Positions 24,412-33,585 of a stretch of DNA of 55,957 nucleotides are shown one piece after another; the first letter of the stretch is position 1; each line of letters starts with the position of its first letter. The notes below the pieces were generated by a model. That model did not search any database, was not told the origin of the DNA, and saw only the letters and a list, made by a program, of their open reading frames with translations. Source of the stretch: Tissierellales bacterium (GTDB taxonomy: Bacteria; Bacillota; Clostridia; Tissierellales; Dethiosulfatibacteraceae); assembly GCA_016938195.1 (NCBI GenBank), contig JAFGVC010000040.1, positions 1 through 55,957 on the forward strand, in the 5' to 3' direction. A program made the translations under genes and the position numbers.

Positions 24412-25611
24412 CTAATAATGCGCCATCAATAAAAAATCCTTTATATTCATATGCTTTATCCCGTTTCTGCTTCTATCAATTTCATCCATAGAAACAACAT
24501 ATTTAGGATAGTTATCTGGTATTGATTCAAGTACCGAAAATTCTCGTTCCACCGTTTCATCAGAAGCTAGCAAATAAGAGACCTGAATGTATATTCTTGA
24601 ACTCCCGATTAATGCTACAAAATCCACTTCGTTATTACCATTTTTCCCTATAAGCACATCATATCCCCTACCAAGCAATTCAATATATACAATATTCTCT
24701 AAGGTTTGATTGATATCGCGCATATTATTTCCAAACAACGCTTCTCGAATCCCATGATCCGCTATATATATTTTTTCCTGAAATTGTAGTAATTTTTTAC
24801 CCATTAACTCTTCTCTTTGTACCAAATGTAAAAAACAGGCAGCTTTACAATAGTCTATATAATTATAAATGGTTTCTGTTGAAACGCTTCGCAGTTCATT
24901 TTTAAGATATTTTGATATGTTAGAAGCTGAAAATGTATTGCCTATATTCGCTATAAAGAATTGAATCATTCTCTTCAATAATTCAATGTCCCTTATCTTA
25001 TTCCGAGTTGCAATATCTTTCAATATGATTGAATCATAAATATCATTCAAATACTGCATAGCACTACGATCATCCATAGGAAACTGATAGAGAAATGGCA
25101 TTCCACCCCTAACGAGATAAAGTTGAAATATCTCTTGCTTGCTTTTTTGAGGGAAAAAACTTAGTATTTCTTTATATGAGAAAGGATAAATTTTCACTTC
25201 TACATACCTGCCAGCCAAGTAGGTTGCAAGCTCACCCGATAATAATTTAGCATTGGACCCCGTTATATAAATGTCTGCATCAAAATCAATCATGATAGCG
25301 TTAATCATCGTTTCCCAACCATCAAGCTCTTGTATCTCGTCAAAAAAAAGATAATTCTTTTTTTTTGATTCAGTGGCTATTTTTTTAATATATTCATAGA
25401 TTCCGTCAATAGTGATTACAAATGGATTCATTTTACTTTCAAGATTGATTGAGACGAAAAATTCTTCATTGATACCTTGTTGAATCAATTCTTTTTGAAT
25501 AAGCTCAAGCATGACTGATTTTCCTGAACGCCGTATGCCTGTTAATACTTTAATAATGGGTTGATTTAAAAACGGACGGATTTTTGACATATATTGTTCT
25601 CTAAAAATCAT
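24412..25611 (-). CDS. AAA ATPase with DUF4143 (archaeal-type ATP-binding protein)
   Basis: About 399 residues. Walker A is GIRRSGKS (25-32), Walker B LFFDEIQ (88-94), sensor motif YITGSNAKLL, then a winged-helix region and a C-terminal DUF4143 segment with a nuclease-like EVDFVA...YIQVSY strand pattern reminiscent of PD-(D/E)xK folds. Members are widespread, often horizontally moved, and of uncertain function. I chose the ATG at 25611, since AGGA precedes it; upstream in-frame ATGs lack this. It is the only intact gene between the two direct repeats, so it may be cargo of a lost element. Confidence 0.85.
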   Translation of the reverse strand: MIFREQYMSKIRPFLNQPIIKVLTGIRRSGKSVMLELIQKELIQQGINEEFFVSINLESKMNPFVITIDGIYEYIKKIATESKKKNYLFFDEIQELDGWETMINAIMIDFDADIYITGSNAKLLSGELATYLAGRYVEVKIYPFSYKEILSFFPQKSKQEIFQLYLVRGGMPFLYQFPMDDRSAMQYLNDIYDSIILKDIATRNKIRDIELLKRMIQFFIANIGNTFSASNISKYLKNELRSVSTETIYNYIDYCKAACFLHLVQREELMGKKLLQFQEKIYIADHGIREALFGNNMRDINQTLENIVYIELLGRGYDVLIGKNGNNEVDFVALIGSSRIYIQVSYLLASDETVEREFSVLESIPDNYPKYVVSMDEIDRSRNGIKHMNIKDFLLMAHY

Positions 25612-25907
25612 TTTCGACACATCCTTTCTCATAGTCTTTAACTTCACTTTAATTCATTTATAACGAAAAGTCAAACGAATTATTAATTTTTCACTCGATA
25701 CATCGAAATCTATTTAAAGGTTTAATTCAATGAAACACTCCAAGCATTAAAATCACACTTAACAATCCATATTACCGATTTTGGTGGCCGCCTTAAACAC
25801 CTACGGTATTTCTGGCGCTCGCAAACTTCGTTTGCCTAACCCTCTCCATCTCCTCCCTTGCATGAAAAGTCTCCTACAATACCCCCTCACATACATACGG
25901 GAGTCGC
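25612..25907. other. Non-coding stretch between the DUF4143 gene and the right repeat
   Basis: No gene is visible. The part from about 25785 to 25907 is more GC-rich than its surroundings and holds the hairpin GCAAAC-TTC-GTTTGC (25821-25835). GGGAGTCG at 25899-25906 is complementary to CGACTCCC at 25963-25970 inside the right repeat. Confidence 0.5.
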
Positions 25908-26023
25908 TCTGTCCTAAAACCTGCATTTAGCAGCTTTTACTCGGTCGCGCCCTCTCAGGGTTCGACTCCCTTCCATTCAAAGCATCAAAAAAACACCTTT
26001 TCAGGTGTCTTGTTGATACTTTG
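25908..26023. repeat. Direct repeat, right copy (116 bp), ending at the ssrA 3' end
   Basis: 115 of 116 bases match 23732-23847. Its right edge lies within the encoded CCA of ssrA (the gene's 3' terminal base is at 26022). The repeat therefore covers the ssrA terminator and the DNA downstream of it. The position is typical of a site-specific integration or duplication scar. Confidence 0.95.
25987..26008 (-). terminator. Rho-independent terminator of ssrA
   Basis: On the minus strand ACACCT-GAAA-AGGTGT followed by seven T, 14 bp past the 3' end of ssrA. Confidence 0.88.
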
Positions 26024-26376
26024 GTGAAGGCGGTGGGAGTCGAACCCACGTCCGAAAGCATTTCCATACAACTTTCTCCGAGCGCAGTCAAGATTTAGTT
26101 ATCGCTTGATGTGACCAATCTAGACAAATGTCACGCCAAGCTATCTCCGATTGTTCCGCAAAAGGTCGAAGCACCCCTAATGCAGTTCCCTGATTTGTTT
26201 GATGCCCCAGTATAGCCTACAGGTCGGCTAAGTGGAACAAGCTAGCAGCTTACGCTGCGTATGCTAAATTATTGTTTGTGTTTGCTTTTAATTTAGGTTG
26301 CCACTTTTAACGCTGTTTGGCGACAGCGGCTCGCTTATTATACTTCTATACCCCCGTCGAAACCAGTTACGCCCCC
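26022..26376 (-). ncRNA. ssrA: Transfer-messenger RNA (tmRNA)
   Basis: 355 bases. The 5' end GGGGGCGTAACTGGTTTCGAC and the 3' end GGTTCGACTCCCACCGCCTTCACCA-like tail (T-arm, acceptor strand and encoded CCA) form a 7-bp acceptor stem with two G-U pairs, as in alanine-type tmRNA. The tag frame lies at 26250-26285 and reads ANTNNNLAYAA followed by TAA, with GCA as resume codon. tmRNA with SmpB rescues stalled ribosomes and marks the product for proteolysis. The 5' end directly abuts the smpB stop codon (26377), so RNA and partner are made from one transcript unit or overlapping ones. A terminator follows. Confidence 0.96.
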
Positions 26377-26838
26377 TTAATAATCACGGACTCTCTGCAT
26401 TCTTCTTTCGGCATCTTTTTTAGCTATATCTTGTCTTTTATCGTATTTCTTTTTACCCATGGCCACAGCTAACTCAATTTTTACGAGACCATTTTTCAAA
26501 TACAAGCTCAAAGGAATGAGAGAATATCCTTTTTGTGTTGTCAATCCAACGAGTTTCCTGATTTCTTTTCTGTTTAGCAAAAGTTTTCTTTTCCTCAATG
26601 GATCAGTATTATAAATATTACCTTGTTCATAAGGGCTAATATGCATAGCATGAATGAAGGCTTCTCCACTTTCAATCTGACTATAGCTGTCTTTCAGATT
26701 TACTTTTCCTTGTCTAATCGATTTAACCTCTGTACCGGTCAACACAATTCCGGCTTCATAGGTCTCTTCGATAAAATAATCGTGGAGTGCTTTTTTGTTT
26801 CTTGCGATCACTTTTGTGCTTTCCTTCAATTCAATCAC
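26377..26838 (-). CDS. smpB: SsrA-binding protein SmpB
   Basis: 153 residues, normal for SmpB. Hallmarks are [50 protein letters not shown] and the basic tail [18 protein letters not shown]. It binds the tRNA-like part of tmRNA and places it in the A site. The start is unclear: a GTG at 26838 with AAGGA just upstream, or a TTG at 26829 with AGGTG six bases upstream (MKESTKV). The stop codon lies immediately before the first base of ssrA. Confidence 0.95.
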   Translation of the reverse strand: MIELKESTKVIARNKKALHDYFIEETYEAGIVLTGTEVKSIRQGKVNLKDSYSQIESGEAFIHAMHISPYEQGNIYNTDPLRKRKLLLNRKEIRKLVGLTTQKGYSLIPLSLYLKNGLVKIELAVAMGKKKYDKRQDIAKKDAERRMQRVRDY

Positions 26839-26920
26839 CTGTCCTTATGTGTAGCATATTATAGCAAATCCAACAGATACTGTCAAATGACGCTGATATT
26901 ATGGTTATGTTTATTTATGG

Positions 26921-27745
26921 TTAATCAGTCAGCTTGATGCCTCGATCAGTAATTTCAATGAGCTTTCTTTTATAGAGCCTCCCAATAGCAATTTTAAATG
27001 CATTCTTGCTCATATTAAAAGTGGCTTTAATGGTGTCCGGATGAGTACGATCGTTATATGGTAAAAAACCTTTTGCTTTGACGAGCATTTTATATATTTT
27101 TTCTGCGTCATCATCCATTTTACTGTATACAGAGTCAAATAGATTCAGATTTAATTTTCCATCTTCTCTTACTTTGACAACTCTAGCATCAACCTTATCA
27201 CCAATGCTTTTCCCAAAAAAATCTTTTTCTTGAATCAAACCATGATATTTATCTTCGACAGCAACCATGGCACCCAGCCCTCTTTTCATGCTGTAGATGG
27301 TACCTTTTACGCGATCTCCAACCTTATAGGGAGATTCCGTACTAAGCATATCATAAATATCCATTGTTGCGCATAATCTCTCGGACTTATCCAAGTAAAC
27401 ACCCACTATGTACTGATGTCCTACTCTGAGCTGTCCCTTTTGTTGAGCAAAAGGTAAAAACAGTTCTTTATCCAAGCCCCAATCCATAAATGCGCCTATG
27501 TCTGTGATATCATTGACTTTTAGATATCCAATCTCACCGATAACCAAAAAAGGCCTCTTGAGTGATCCTTCAAGCTTGTTATTGTTCTTATAAACAAAAA
27601 CCTCCCTAAATTCTCCCTTTTCAATAATTTCTTGCCCCTTCTGTTTTGTCACGTAGACCTCTGTCCCGTTTTCATCTATGAAAATCAAGTGCTTTTGTTC
27701 TACTTTATTTAGTCTTAACGACTGCATTTCTCCTAATTTTATCAT
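26921..27745 (-). CDS. cvfB: CvfB-family S1-like RNA-binding protein
   Basis: 274 residues. Successive S1-like modules can be followed: an N-terminal one, then GYLKVNDITDIGAFMDWGLDKELFLPF, then GDRVKGTIYSMKRGLGAMVAVEDKYHGLI, and a C-terminal winged-helix part (TFNMSKNAFKIAIGRLYK). This is the organisation of CvfB of staphylococci and relatives, an RNA-binding regulator. GAGGAG precedes the ATG. It sits 9 bp after rnr on the same strand, so RNase R, CvfB, SmpB and tmRNA form an RNA quality-control cluster. Confidence 0.88.
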   Translation of the reverse strand: MIKLGEMQSLRLNKVEQKHLIFIDENGTEVYVTKQKGQEIIEKGEFREVFVYKNNNKLEGSLKRPFLVIGEIGYLKVNDITDIGAFMDWGLDKELFLPFAQQKGQLRVGHQYIVGVYLDKSERLCATMDIYDMLSTESPYKVGDRVKGTIYSMKRGLGAMVAVEDKYHGLIQEKDFFGKSIGDKVDARVVKVREDGKLNLNLFDSVYSKMDDDAEKIYKMLVKAKGFLPYNDRTHPDTIKATFNMSKNAFKIAIGRLYKRKLIEITDRGIKLTD

Positions 27746-27754
27746 ATGACTCCT

Positions 27755-29866
27755 CTACTTTATAAACATAAAATCTATTTCAGCTTTTTGTATATTAACT
27801 CGGACCAATTTTACCTTTTGTACATCCCCAATTTTGAACATTTTTTTTGTTCTTTCTCCCAATAGACAATAATTTTTTGCATCATACAGATAATAATCAT
27901 CCGTCATGTTGGATATGTGAACCAGACCTTCAATGGTATTGTCAAGTTCAACAAAAACGCCAAAGCTTGTCACGCTTGAAATAATACCTTCAAACTCCTC
28001 TCCGATATGCTGCTCCATATATTGAGCGATTCGAATATCGTCAACATCACGTTCGAGTTGTTCTGCCTTTCGTTCGTTTGTTGAACAGCTTTTGGCTATT
28101 TCTTCGATTTGTTGATTCAGACGCTTTGCCTTTTTTTCTAATGTCCCATTCAAATAATACTTGATAATTCGATGAATTTCTAAATCAGGATACCTTCTGA
28201 TTGGAGAAGTGAAATGACAGTAATATTCTGATGCTAGTCCAAAGTGGCTGTCATGATTACTGGTGTATATAGCTTTTTTAAGTGATCTAAGCATGATGGT
28301 ACTAATCACCGTCTCTTCTTTTTTACCTTTTATCTTATGTGAGATGCTCTGAAATTCTCTGGGATGGATGTTGTTAATTCCCTTTATAGCATATCCGAAG
28401 TTAGCTAAAAATTTATTGAAATCCACAATGCTTTCGTAGTCAGGGATTTCATGTATCCTATAAATGAAAGGAATCTTAGCCCAATACATATTCTCAGCAA
28501 TTGTTTCATTGCAAATAATCATAAATTCTTCAATGATTCTGTTTGCAATGCGTCTTTGATATTTTTCAACTGCGACAACCTGATTGCTTTCATCTAAGAT
28601 TATTTTAGCCTCTTCAAATCCAAAATCGATACAGCCTCTCTTTTCTCTTTTTTCCCTTAGAATTGTGCATAAAGTCTCCATTGATTTAAAATCATCATAG
28701 AGATGGCTGTACTTTTGCTTCAATGTCTCATCTTCTTTTTCGAGGATGTCAGACACATCATCATATATCAATCTAGCTTGAGATTGAATAATGCTTTCAT
28801 CTATCGAAAATTGAGTAACCTTTCCTTTTCTATCAATCGTCATGGTAACAGATAACGTCAATTTATCCTCATATGGATTTAGACTGCAAACTCCATTGGA
28901 AAGTTCCTTTGGCAACATCGGTATGACACGCTCTGGCATATAAACCGAAGTGCCTCTTTTCAATGCCTCTGCATCTATTTCAGACCCTTCTCTGACATAG
29001 TGGGATACGTCGGCAATGTGGACTCCTAATTCAAATTGTCCATCTTCTCTTTGAATAATGTGAATGGCGTCATCCAAATCCTTGGCATCAGCTCCATCAA
29101 TGGTTACTATTTTGTATTGCCTGAAGTCTTTCCTTCTTGATATTTCTTGAGGAGCTATTTCCCGGGAAATGGAGGCGGCTTCCTTTAATACGGGCTCCGG
29201 AAATTCTATCCTAATATTATTCCTAATAAGAGCTGACATAATATGCGTATTGATGTCTTCCGATGAACCCAAAATCTTGGTAATAATCCCTTCTGGATTT
29301 TTTCTTTTTCCAGGCCATTCCGTGATTTTCACAATAACCTTCTGTCCGTCTTTTGCCCCGTTGAAATCACCCTTTGAGATAAATATATCTTGAGAAAGCC
29401 TCTTATCATCGGGTACAACAAATCCAAAATTTCTACCAACTTCCAATGTGCCAATGACTTCATTATTGTTTCTGGAAATGATTCGGATGACTTTGCCTTC
29501 TTGTCTTTTTTCATTTTCCGTGATAGCGACGGGCCGAACGATGACTTTATCCCCATTCATTGCTCCGTTGAGATCCGCAGGTGCAATGAACAAATCTTTA
29601 ATTCTTTTATCATCAGCAATAAAAAAACCATAGCCTTTCGAGGAACCTTGTATTGTTCCGACCAACAAATTCATTTTCTGGGGGATAGCGTATCGGTCAT
29701 TCCTAGTTTTTACTATTTTGCCTTCCTCTTCCAGTTGGGTCAGAATTTTAAAGAGCTCTTTTTTCATATCCTTTGAAGTGTCTAGCTCTTTCATGATTTC
29801 ACCTAATAGCATAGGCTTATAGGCATCTTTGCTCATGAATTCTATGATTTTTTCCTTTACATTCAT
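27755..29866 (-). CDS. rnr: Ribonuclease R
   Basis: 703 residues. An N-terminal winged helix (about 1-65) is followed by two cold-shock OB folds (70-225), the RNB catalytic domain with DGADAKDLDDAIHI (the Mg-binding Asp cluster near 260) and HIADVSHYV, then TSPIRRYPDLEIHR, and a C-terminal S1 domain (about 622-700). It degrades structured RNA 3' to 5' and in bacteria works with tmRNA and SmpB. AGGAG precedes the ATG. It lies just upstream of cvfB. Confidence 0.95.
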   Translation of the reverse strand: MNVKEKIIEFMSKDAYKPMLLGEIMKELDTSKDMKKELFKILTQLEEEGKIVKTRNDRYAIPQKMNLLVGTIQGSSKGYGFFIADDKRIKDLFIAPADLNGAMNGDKVIVRPVAITENEKRQEGKVIRIISRNNNEVIGTLEVGRNFGFVVPDDKRLSQDIFISKGDFNGAKDGQKVIVKITEWPGKRKNPEGIITKILGSSEDINTHIMSALIRNNIRIEFPEPVLKEAASISREIAPQEISRRKDFRQYKIVTIDGADAKDLDDAIHIIQREDGQFELGVHIADVSHYVREGSEIDAEALKRGTSVYMPERVIPMLPKELSNGVCSLNPYEDKLTLSVTMTIDRKGKVTQFSIDESIIQSQARLIYDDVSDILEKEDETLKQKYSHLYDDFKSMETLCTILREKREKRGCIDFGFEEAKIILDESNQVVAVEKYQRRIANRIIEEFMIICNETIAENMYWAKIPFIYRIHEIPDYESIVDFNKFLANFGYAIKGINNIHPREFQSISHKIKGKKEETVISTIMLRSLKKAIYTSNHDSHFGLASEYYCHFTSPIRRYPDLEIHRIIKYYLNGTLEKKAKRLNQQIEEIAKSCSTNERKAEQLERDVDDIRIAQYMEQHIGEEFEGIISSVTSFGVFVELDNTIEGLVHISNMTDDYYLYDAKNYCLLGERTKKMFKIGDVQKVKLVRVNIQKAEIDFMFIK

Positions 29867-29885
29867 ATTTTCTCCTGACGGGGTT

Positions 29886-31046
29886 TTATTTCTTGACCCC
29901 TTTGGCCATGTTATTCAACAAATCCACATCATAAGTCTTAATGTTTGAGGATTCATCTTCATGCTTCTTAATGGCTATATCAATCAGTCTATTAATCAAT
30001 TCCTTAAAAGGAATCCCAGACGGCTCCCACAAGTAAAATGAGATTGAGCCTGGAATAGTATTAATTTCATTGACAAATATATTCTTGCCATCATATAAGA
30101 AATCAACTCTCGAAGTGCCTGAAGCGTCAATTGCAATAAAAGCTTTTTTAGCAAGCTCCTGTATTTCATGTGCCAACTCATCAGGTATATCTGCCGGAAT
30201 GACTCTCTTTTCAGACCCTTTGCCTTTGCTTCCACTCATATATTTATCTTCATATTTCAAAAATTCTCGCCAACCAACGGGTTCTTCACAAAGAGAAGCA
30301 ATGACATCGTCTTCATAGCCCAAGACGGCACAATTAATTTCTCGTGGATTTTCAATGCATTTTTCGATGAGAATCTTTTTATCATAATGTAGCGCAACTT
30401 CTATTGAGTTTCTTAATTCTTCTGTGTTATGAGCTTTCGAGATGCCTACACTTGAACCAAGATTAGCAGGCTTCACTATCAATGGAAACCCTATTTGACT
30501 CGCTTCCTCTAAGTATTTTTCCATGTCTTTCAAATATTGAGATTTGTAAAACCAGACACAATCGACGACCGGAAGCTTATCCGCGACAAAAACTTTTTTC
30601 ATTGAGACCTTGTCCATGCCTAAAGCCGAAGCCTTGACATCCGGGAAGCAATAAGGCACTCCGCAGGTTTCCAAGATGCCTTGAAGCTCTCCATCCTCTA
30701 CGCTTGTTCCATGTACAGCCGGGATAACTACATCCGCTTCTGTTTTCTCAATTTTCTTTGAAAATAAACCCTGTTTTAAATCCGGGTGAGGATAAAGGGC
30801 AAGGCTTTTTTTATTTGTGGGGTTATGCCAAGGGATAACCTCAATAACCTCATCAAATTTTTTCTTCTTGTAGGTGTCAATTTGATGTAGAGAAGTGCCA
30901 ATCAACCACCTTCCTTGTTTATCGATGTAAATGATGAATGGGTTATATTGAGTTCTATCAATATTGTCAAAAATTTGCAAGCCCGTAATAATAGAAACTT
31001 CATGTTCTACTGATTTTCCGCCAATGATGATTCCAACTTTTTTCAT
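29886..31046 (-). CDS. ddl: D-alanine--D-alanine ligase
   Basis: About 386 residues. The N-terminal domain starts KKVGIIIGGKSVEHEVS (GGxSxEHxVS hallmark); the ATP-grasp core has PLIVKPANLGSSVGISKA, EKCIENPREINCAVLG, and the metal-ligand segment VNEINTIPGS. It joins two D-Ala for the peptidoglycan stem. I chose the ATG at 31046 because GGAGA lies about ten bases upstream; the in-frame extension to 31121 overlaps the upstream ligase gene. It is immediately downstream of the MurF-like gene, whose substrate it makes. Confidence 0.93.
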   Translation of the reverse strand: MKKVGIIIGGKSVEHEVSIITGLQIFDNIDRTQYNPFIIYIDKQGRWLIGTSLHQIDTYKKKKFDEVIEVIPWHNPTNKKSLALYPHPDLKQGLFSKKIEKTEADVVIPAVHGTSVEDGELQGILETCGVPYCFPDVKASALGMDKVSMKKVFVADKLPVVDCVWFYKSQYLKDMEKYLEEASQIGFPLIVKPANLGSSVGISKAHNTEELRNSIEVALHYDKKILIEKCIENPREINCAVLGYEDDVIASLCEEPVGWREFLKYEDKYMSGSKGKGSEKRVIPADIPDELAHEIQELAKKAFIAIDASGTSRVDFLYDGKNIFVNEINTIPGSISFYLWEPSGIPFKELINRLIDIAIKKHEDESSNIKTYDVDLLNNMAKGVKK

Positions 31047-31071
31047 GTGATTATTCTCTCCATTATGTTTT

Positions 31072-32688
31072 TTATTCTTCGTTATATGTTTCCGGCAAAT
31101 CATTTTCAAACAATACAACATCGTTTGGTTTTAAAAGATTTTTTAATATTTCCTGTGAGTCTTTTAATGATTTTACCAGTATAATTCTTTCCTTATCAAA
31201 GCCGCTTTCGACTAATCCTTCTTGGATAGCCTCCGTTCTTTTGACACCTACAAGTATGGCATAATCACATACCGAAGCAATTTTTTTGCCGAATTTCTTG
31301 TTCTCTTCATATTCAATCGGCCCAAGTTCAATCATCCCGGGAGTCACGATGATTTTCCTTTGATCATTAAATTGTGATAATACATCAAGTGCTGCCGCGG
31401 CTCCGTCCGGATTGGAATTGAAGGCATCATCAATGACAGTTACACCCGTTCCCGGATTGATTAATTCAAGTCTATGCGCAACCGGTTCGATTTTTTCTAT
31501 TCCACTCGATATTTGTACCAAAGTCATATCTAATGCATAACCCACAGCCGCTCCGGCTAAAATGTTCAAAATATTGTGTCGTCCCAAAAGCTTTGTTTTA
31601 CAAACAACGTTACCTTTTTCTTTTATATGCAAAGTGAAGGTTGATCCTTCAGGCGTTGTGACAATTTGATCCGCAAAAACATCTACGTCATTTGGTTTTT
31701 CTAACCCGTAAAGTATCTTTTTGGTATAGGTCATATCCGCTAACTTTTTAACATGCTCATTATCGTAATTAAAAATTGCAATCCCATCAGGAGGCAATTC
31801 TTCAATTAGCTCATATTTTGTTTTCATAATATTTTCTATTGTTTTGAAGGTTTCAAGATGGCACGGTCCGATGGAAGTTAAAACACCGATTTTAGGATTG
31901 ACCAACTGCGCCACTTCTTTGATTTCTCCCATTCTTTCAGCTCCCAGTTCGGCAACAAAAACACAATAAGTTTCGTCTAGCTCTTCGTTGATAGCCTTGC
32001 TGATTCCCATTGGCGTATTATAGCTTTCCGGCGTGTGATAAGTCTTATACCTTTGATTTGTGATAGTTGCAACAATAAATTTAGTGCTGGTCTTTCCATA
32101 ACTACCTGTTATGCCAATGGTCTTTAAATCTTGATAACCCTTTATCTTTTCTTGAGCCATGCGGTAAAACTTATGATTGATTGATTTTTCAACCGGGGTT
32201 AAGAGCCAAATTCCCCCCACAATATAGTAAAGACCGTAATAAATGGACAATGAAAGAATGAGGGCATATATCGATATATAATATTCATTTCCAGCTATCC
32301 AGCGACTAAATCCGTAAACAATCAGCCCGTCTAAAATAATCAGAAGAAGAGTGCCTTCCATCAGACGCTTTGCTCGTTTTGTCAAAACTAATGGTTTTTT
32401 TAAATCATATTTTGCAAATTCAATCGAAAAAACGGCTGCACCAGCCCATAGGACGGCAAATAGATAGCTGTTGAATCCATAGCAAAGATAAACATAGGAC
32501 ATCAAAACTGTTGCAATAACAAAGATTTTTGATTTTTTAGTATAGATTTTATCTTTGTTTCTATTGATCCAGTTCATGTATTTTGGATTGTCATACATTT
32601 CTATTTGCATCATGTGTAGCGAATACTTCATACGGAAAAAGATGTTTATGGCCCAGCCTAATGTAATAATGAGTATTGGAAATATCAT
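31072..32688 (-). CDS. murF: Membrane-anchored Mur ligase, MurF-like
   Basis: 538 residues, longer than MurF's usual 450. The N-terminal 165 residues hold about five hydrophobic segments (1-20, 54-72, 74-92, 111-128, 137-163). The Mur ligase core follows: P-loop GITGSYGKTSTK (192-203), ELGAERMGEI, GPCHLETF, NYDNEHV, the LLGRHNILNILAGAAVG domain junction and DDAFNSNPDGAAAALDVL with TPGMIELG, MurF-type features. It would attach D-Ala-D-Ala to UDP-MurNAc-tripeptide. The usual MurF N-terminal UDP-binding domain seems replaced by the membrane part. The ddl gene follows directly, which supports the assignment. Confidence 0.82.
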   Translation of the reverse strand: MIFPILIITLGWAINIFFRMKYSLHMMQIEMYDNPKYMNWINRNKDKIYTKKSKIFVIATVLMSYVYLCYGFNSYLFAVLWAGAAVFSIEFAKYDLKKPLVLTKRAKRLMEGTLLLIILDGLIVYGFSRWIAGNEYYISIYALILSLSIYYGLYYIVGGIWLLTPVEKSINHKFYRMAQEKIKGYQDLKTIGITGSYGKTSTKFIVATITNQRYKTYHTPESYNTPMGISKAINEELDETYCVFVAELGAERMGEIKEVAQLVNPKIGVLTSIGPCHLETFKTIENIMKTKYELIEELPPDGIAIFNYDNEHVKKLADMTYTKKILYGLEKPNDVDVFADQIVTTPEGSTFTLHIKEKGNVVCKTKLLGRHNILNILAGAAVGYALDMTLVQISSGIEKIEPVAHRLELINPGTGVTVIDDAFNSNPDGAAAALDVLSQFNDQRKIIVTPGMIELGPIEYEENKKFGKKIASVCDYAILVGVKRTEAIQEGLVESGFDKERIILVKSLKDSQEILKNLLKPNDVVLFENDLPETYNEE

Positions 32689-32709
32689 TTTTTTCTCCTA
32701 TCAACAGTT

Positions 32710-33477
32710 TTATGACTTAATCCCTAAAAAACTGTAAATTACCCTTTTGAACGTGTTGTAATCATCTATATATGCGTAATGTCCGGCATCTTTGATAACG
32801 ACCAGCCCACTGTCAGGTATTTCCTGCTCCATCGCTTGACCCATATACAATGGTGTCGCATCATCCTTTTCACCCCAGACAAGAAGTGTGGGAGCCTTGA
32901 TATCCTTGAGGAGATGTTTTAAATTGTCATTAACTACCTTGACCATCGTCTGTCTCATGATACCTTGAGCTTCTCTATAATCAACAGAACCAAATTTATT
33001 GTAAAATTTTTCGACTTTTTCTTGCTGTGTTTTTCCAAAAGACAATGCAATTACTATTTTTTTCATCATTTTAAACCAAAAAACCTTCAAGTGGTACTTC
33101 AATGTTCTATTTGGAAGGATACCTGAGCTCCCAATCAAAACGACTTTGTTAATTAATTCAGGTAGTTTTGCCGATAATATGATGGCTATTCTTCCACCAT
33201 GAGAATGTCCAAATAGGATAACGTCTTGCATTTCTTTTAGTTCCATGAATTTTTGGACCACCTCGGCATAATCATAAGAATTAAATGCCTTTTGAGGAAT
33301 AGAACTTGCACCAAAGCCCGGAAGGTCCATCGCAGTCACTTTATAGTGGTTGCTAATCAAATTCATGATTGGTCTCATGGTATCAAGACTGCATCCCCAA
33401 CCGTGTAGTAAAAGCACGTCCTGTCCGCTACCTTCTTGAATATAATTAATTTTTAATTCATCAATTTCTATTATCAT
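32710..33477 (-). CDS. Alpha/beta hydrolase
   Basis: 255 residues with a complete alpha/beta hydrolase fold: VLLLHGWGCS (oxyanion region), nucleophile elbow GHSHGG (Ser near 93), LLVWGEKDDATP (Asp) and AGHYAYIDD (His). There is no signal peptide, so it is cytoplasmic. The GHSHGG elbow is similar to the MhpC-like and proline iminopeptidase-like group; the substrate is not known. GGAG precedes the ATG. It lies 21 bp upstream of the MurF-like gene, on the same strand, and is probably the first gene of that operon. Confidence 0.88.
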   Translation of the reverse strand: MIIEIDELKINYIQEGSGQDVLLLHGWGCSLDTMRPIMNLISNHYKVTAMDLPGFGASSIPQKAFNSYDYAEVVQKFMELKEMQDVILFGHSHGGRIAIILSAKLPELINKVVLIGSSGILPNRTLKYHLKVFWFKMMKKIVIALSFGKTQQEKVEKFYNKFGSVDYREAQGIMRQTMVKVVNDNLKHLLKDIKAPTLLVWGEKDDATPLYMGQAMEQEIPDSGLVVIKDAGHYAYIDDYNTFKRVIYSFLGIKS

Positions 33478-33542
33478 TTAAACTCCATTTTATTTCGGAC
33501 TAAATAGATTATAACAGATATCTTCAATTTTTGAAAGTGAAA

Positions 33543-33562
33543 AAGCCCCTTGCAGGGGGCTT
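33543..33562 (-). terminator. Rho-independent terminator of hppA
   Basis: On the minus strand AAGCCCC-CTGCAA-GGGGCTT followed by T residues, 24 bp after the hppA stop codon. Confidence 0.85.
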
Positions 33563-33585
33563 AGTCTGATTTCAATATGTTCTAC

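Noticed and set aside
25945-25985. A tRNA gene suggested by GGGTTCGACTCCC in the direct repeat
   Set aside because: Only a T-arm-like hairpin can be formed. No acceptor, D-arm or anticodon arm of normal geometry fits, and no CCA follows.
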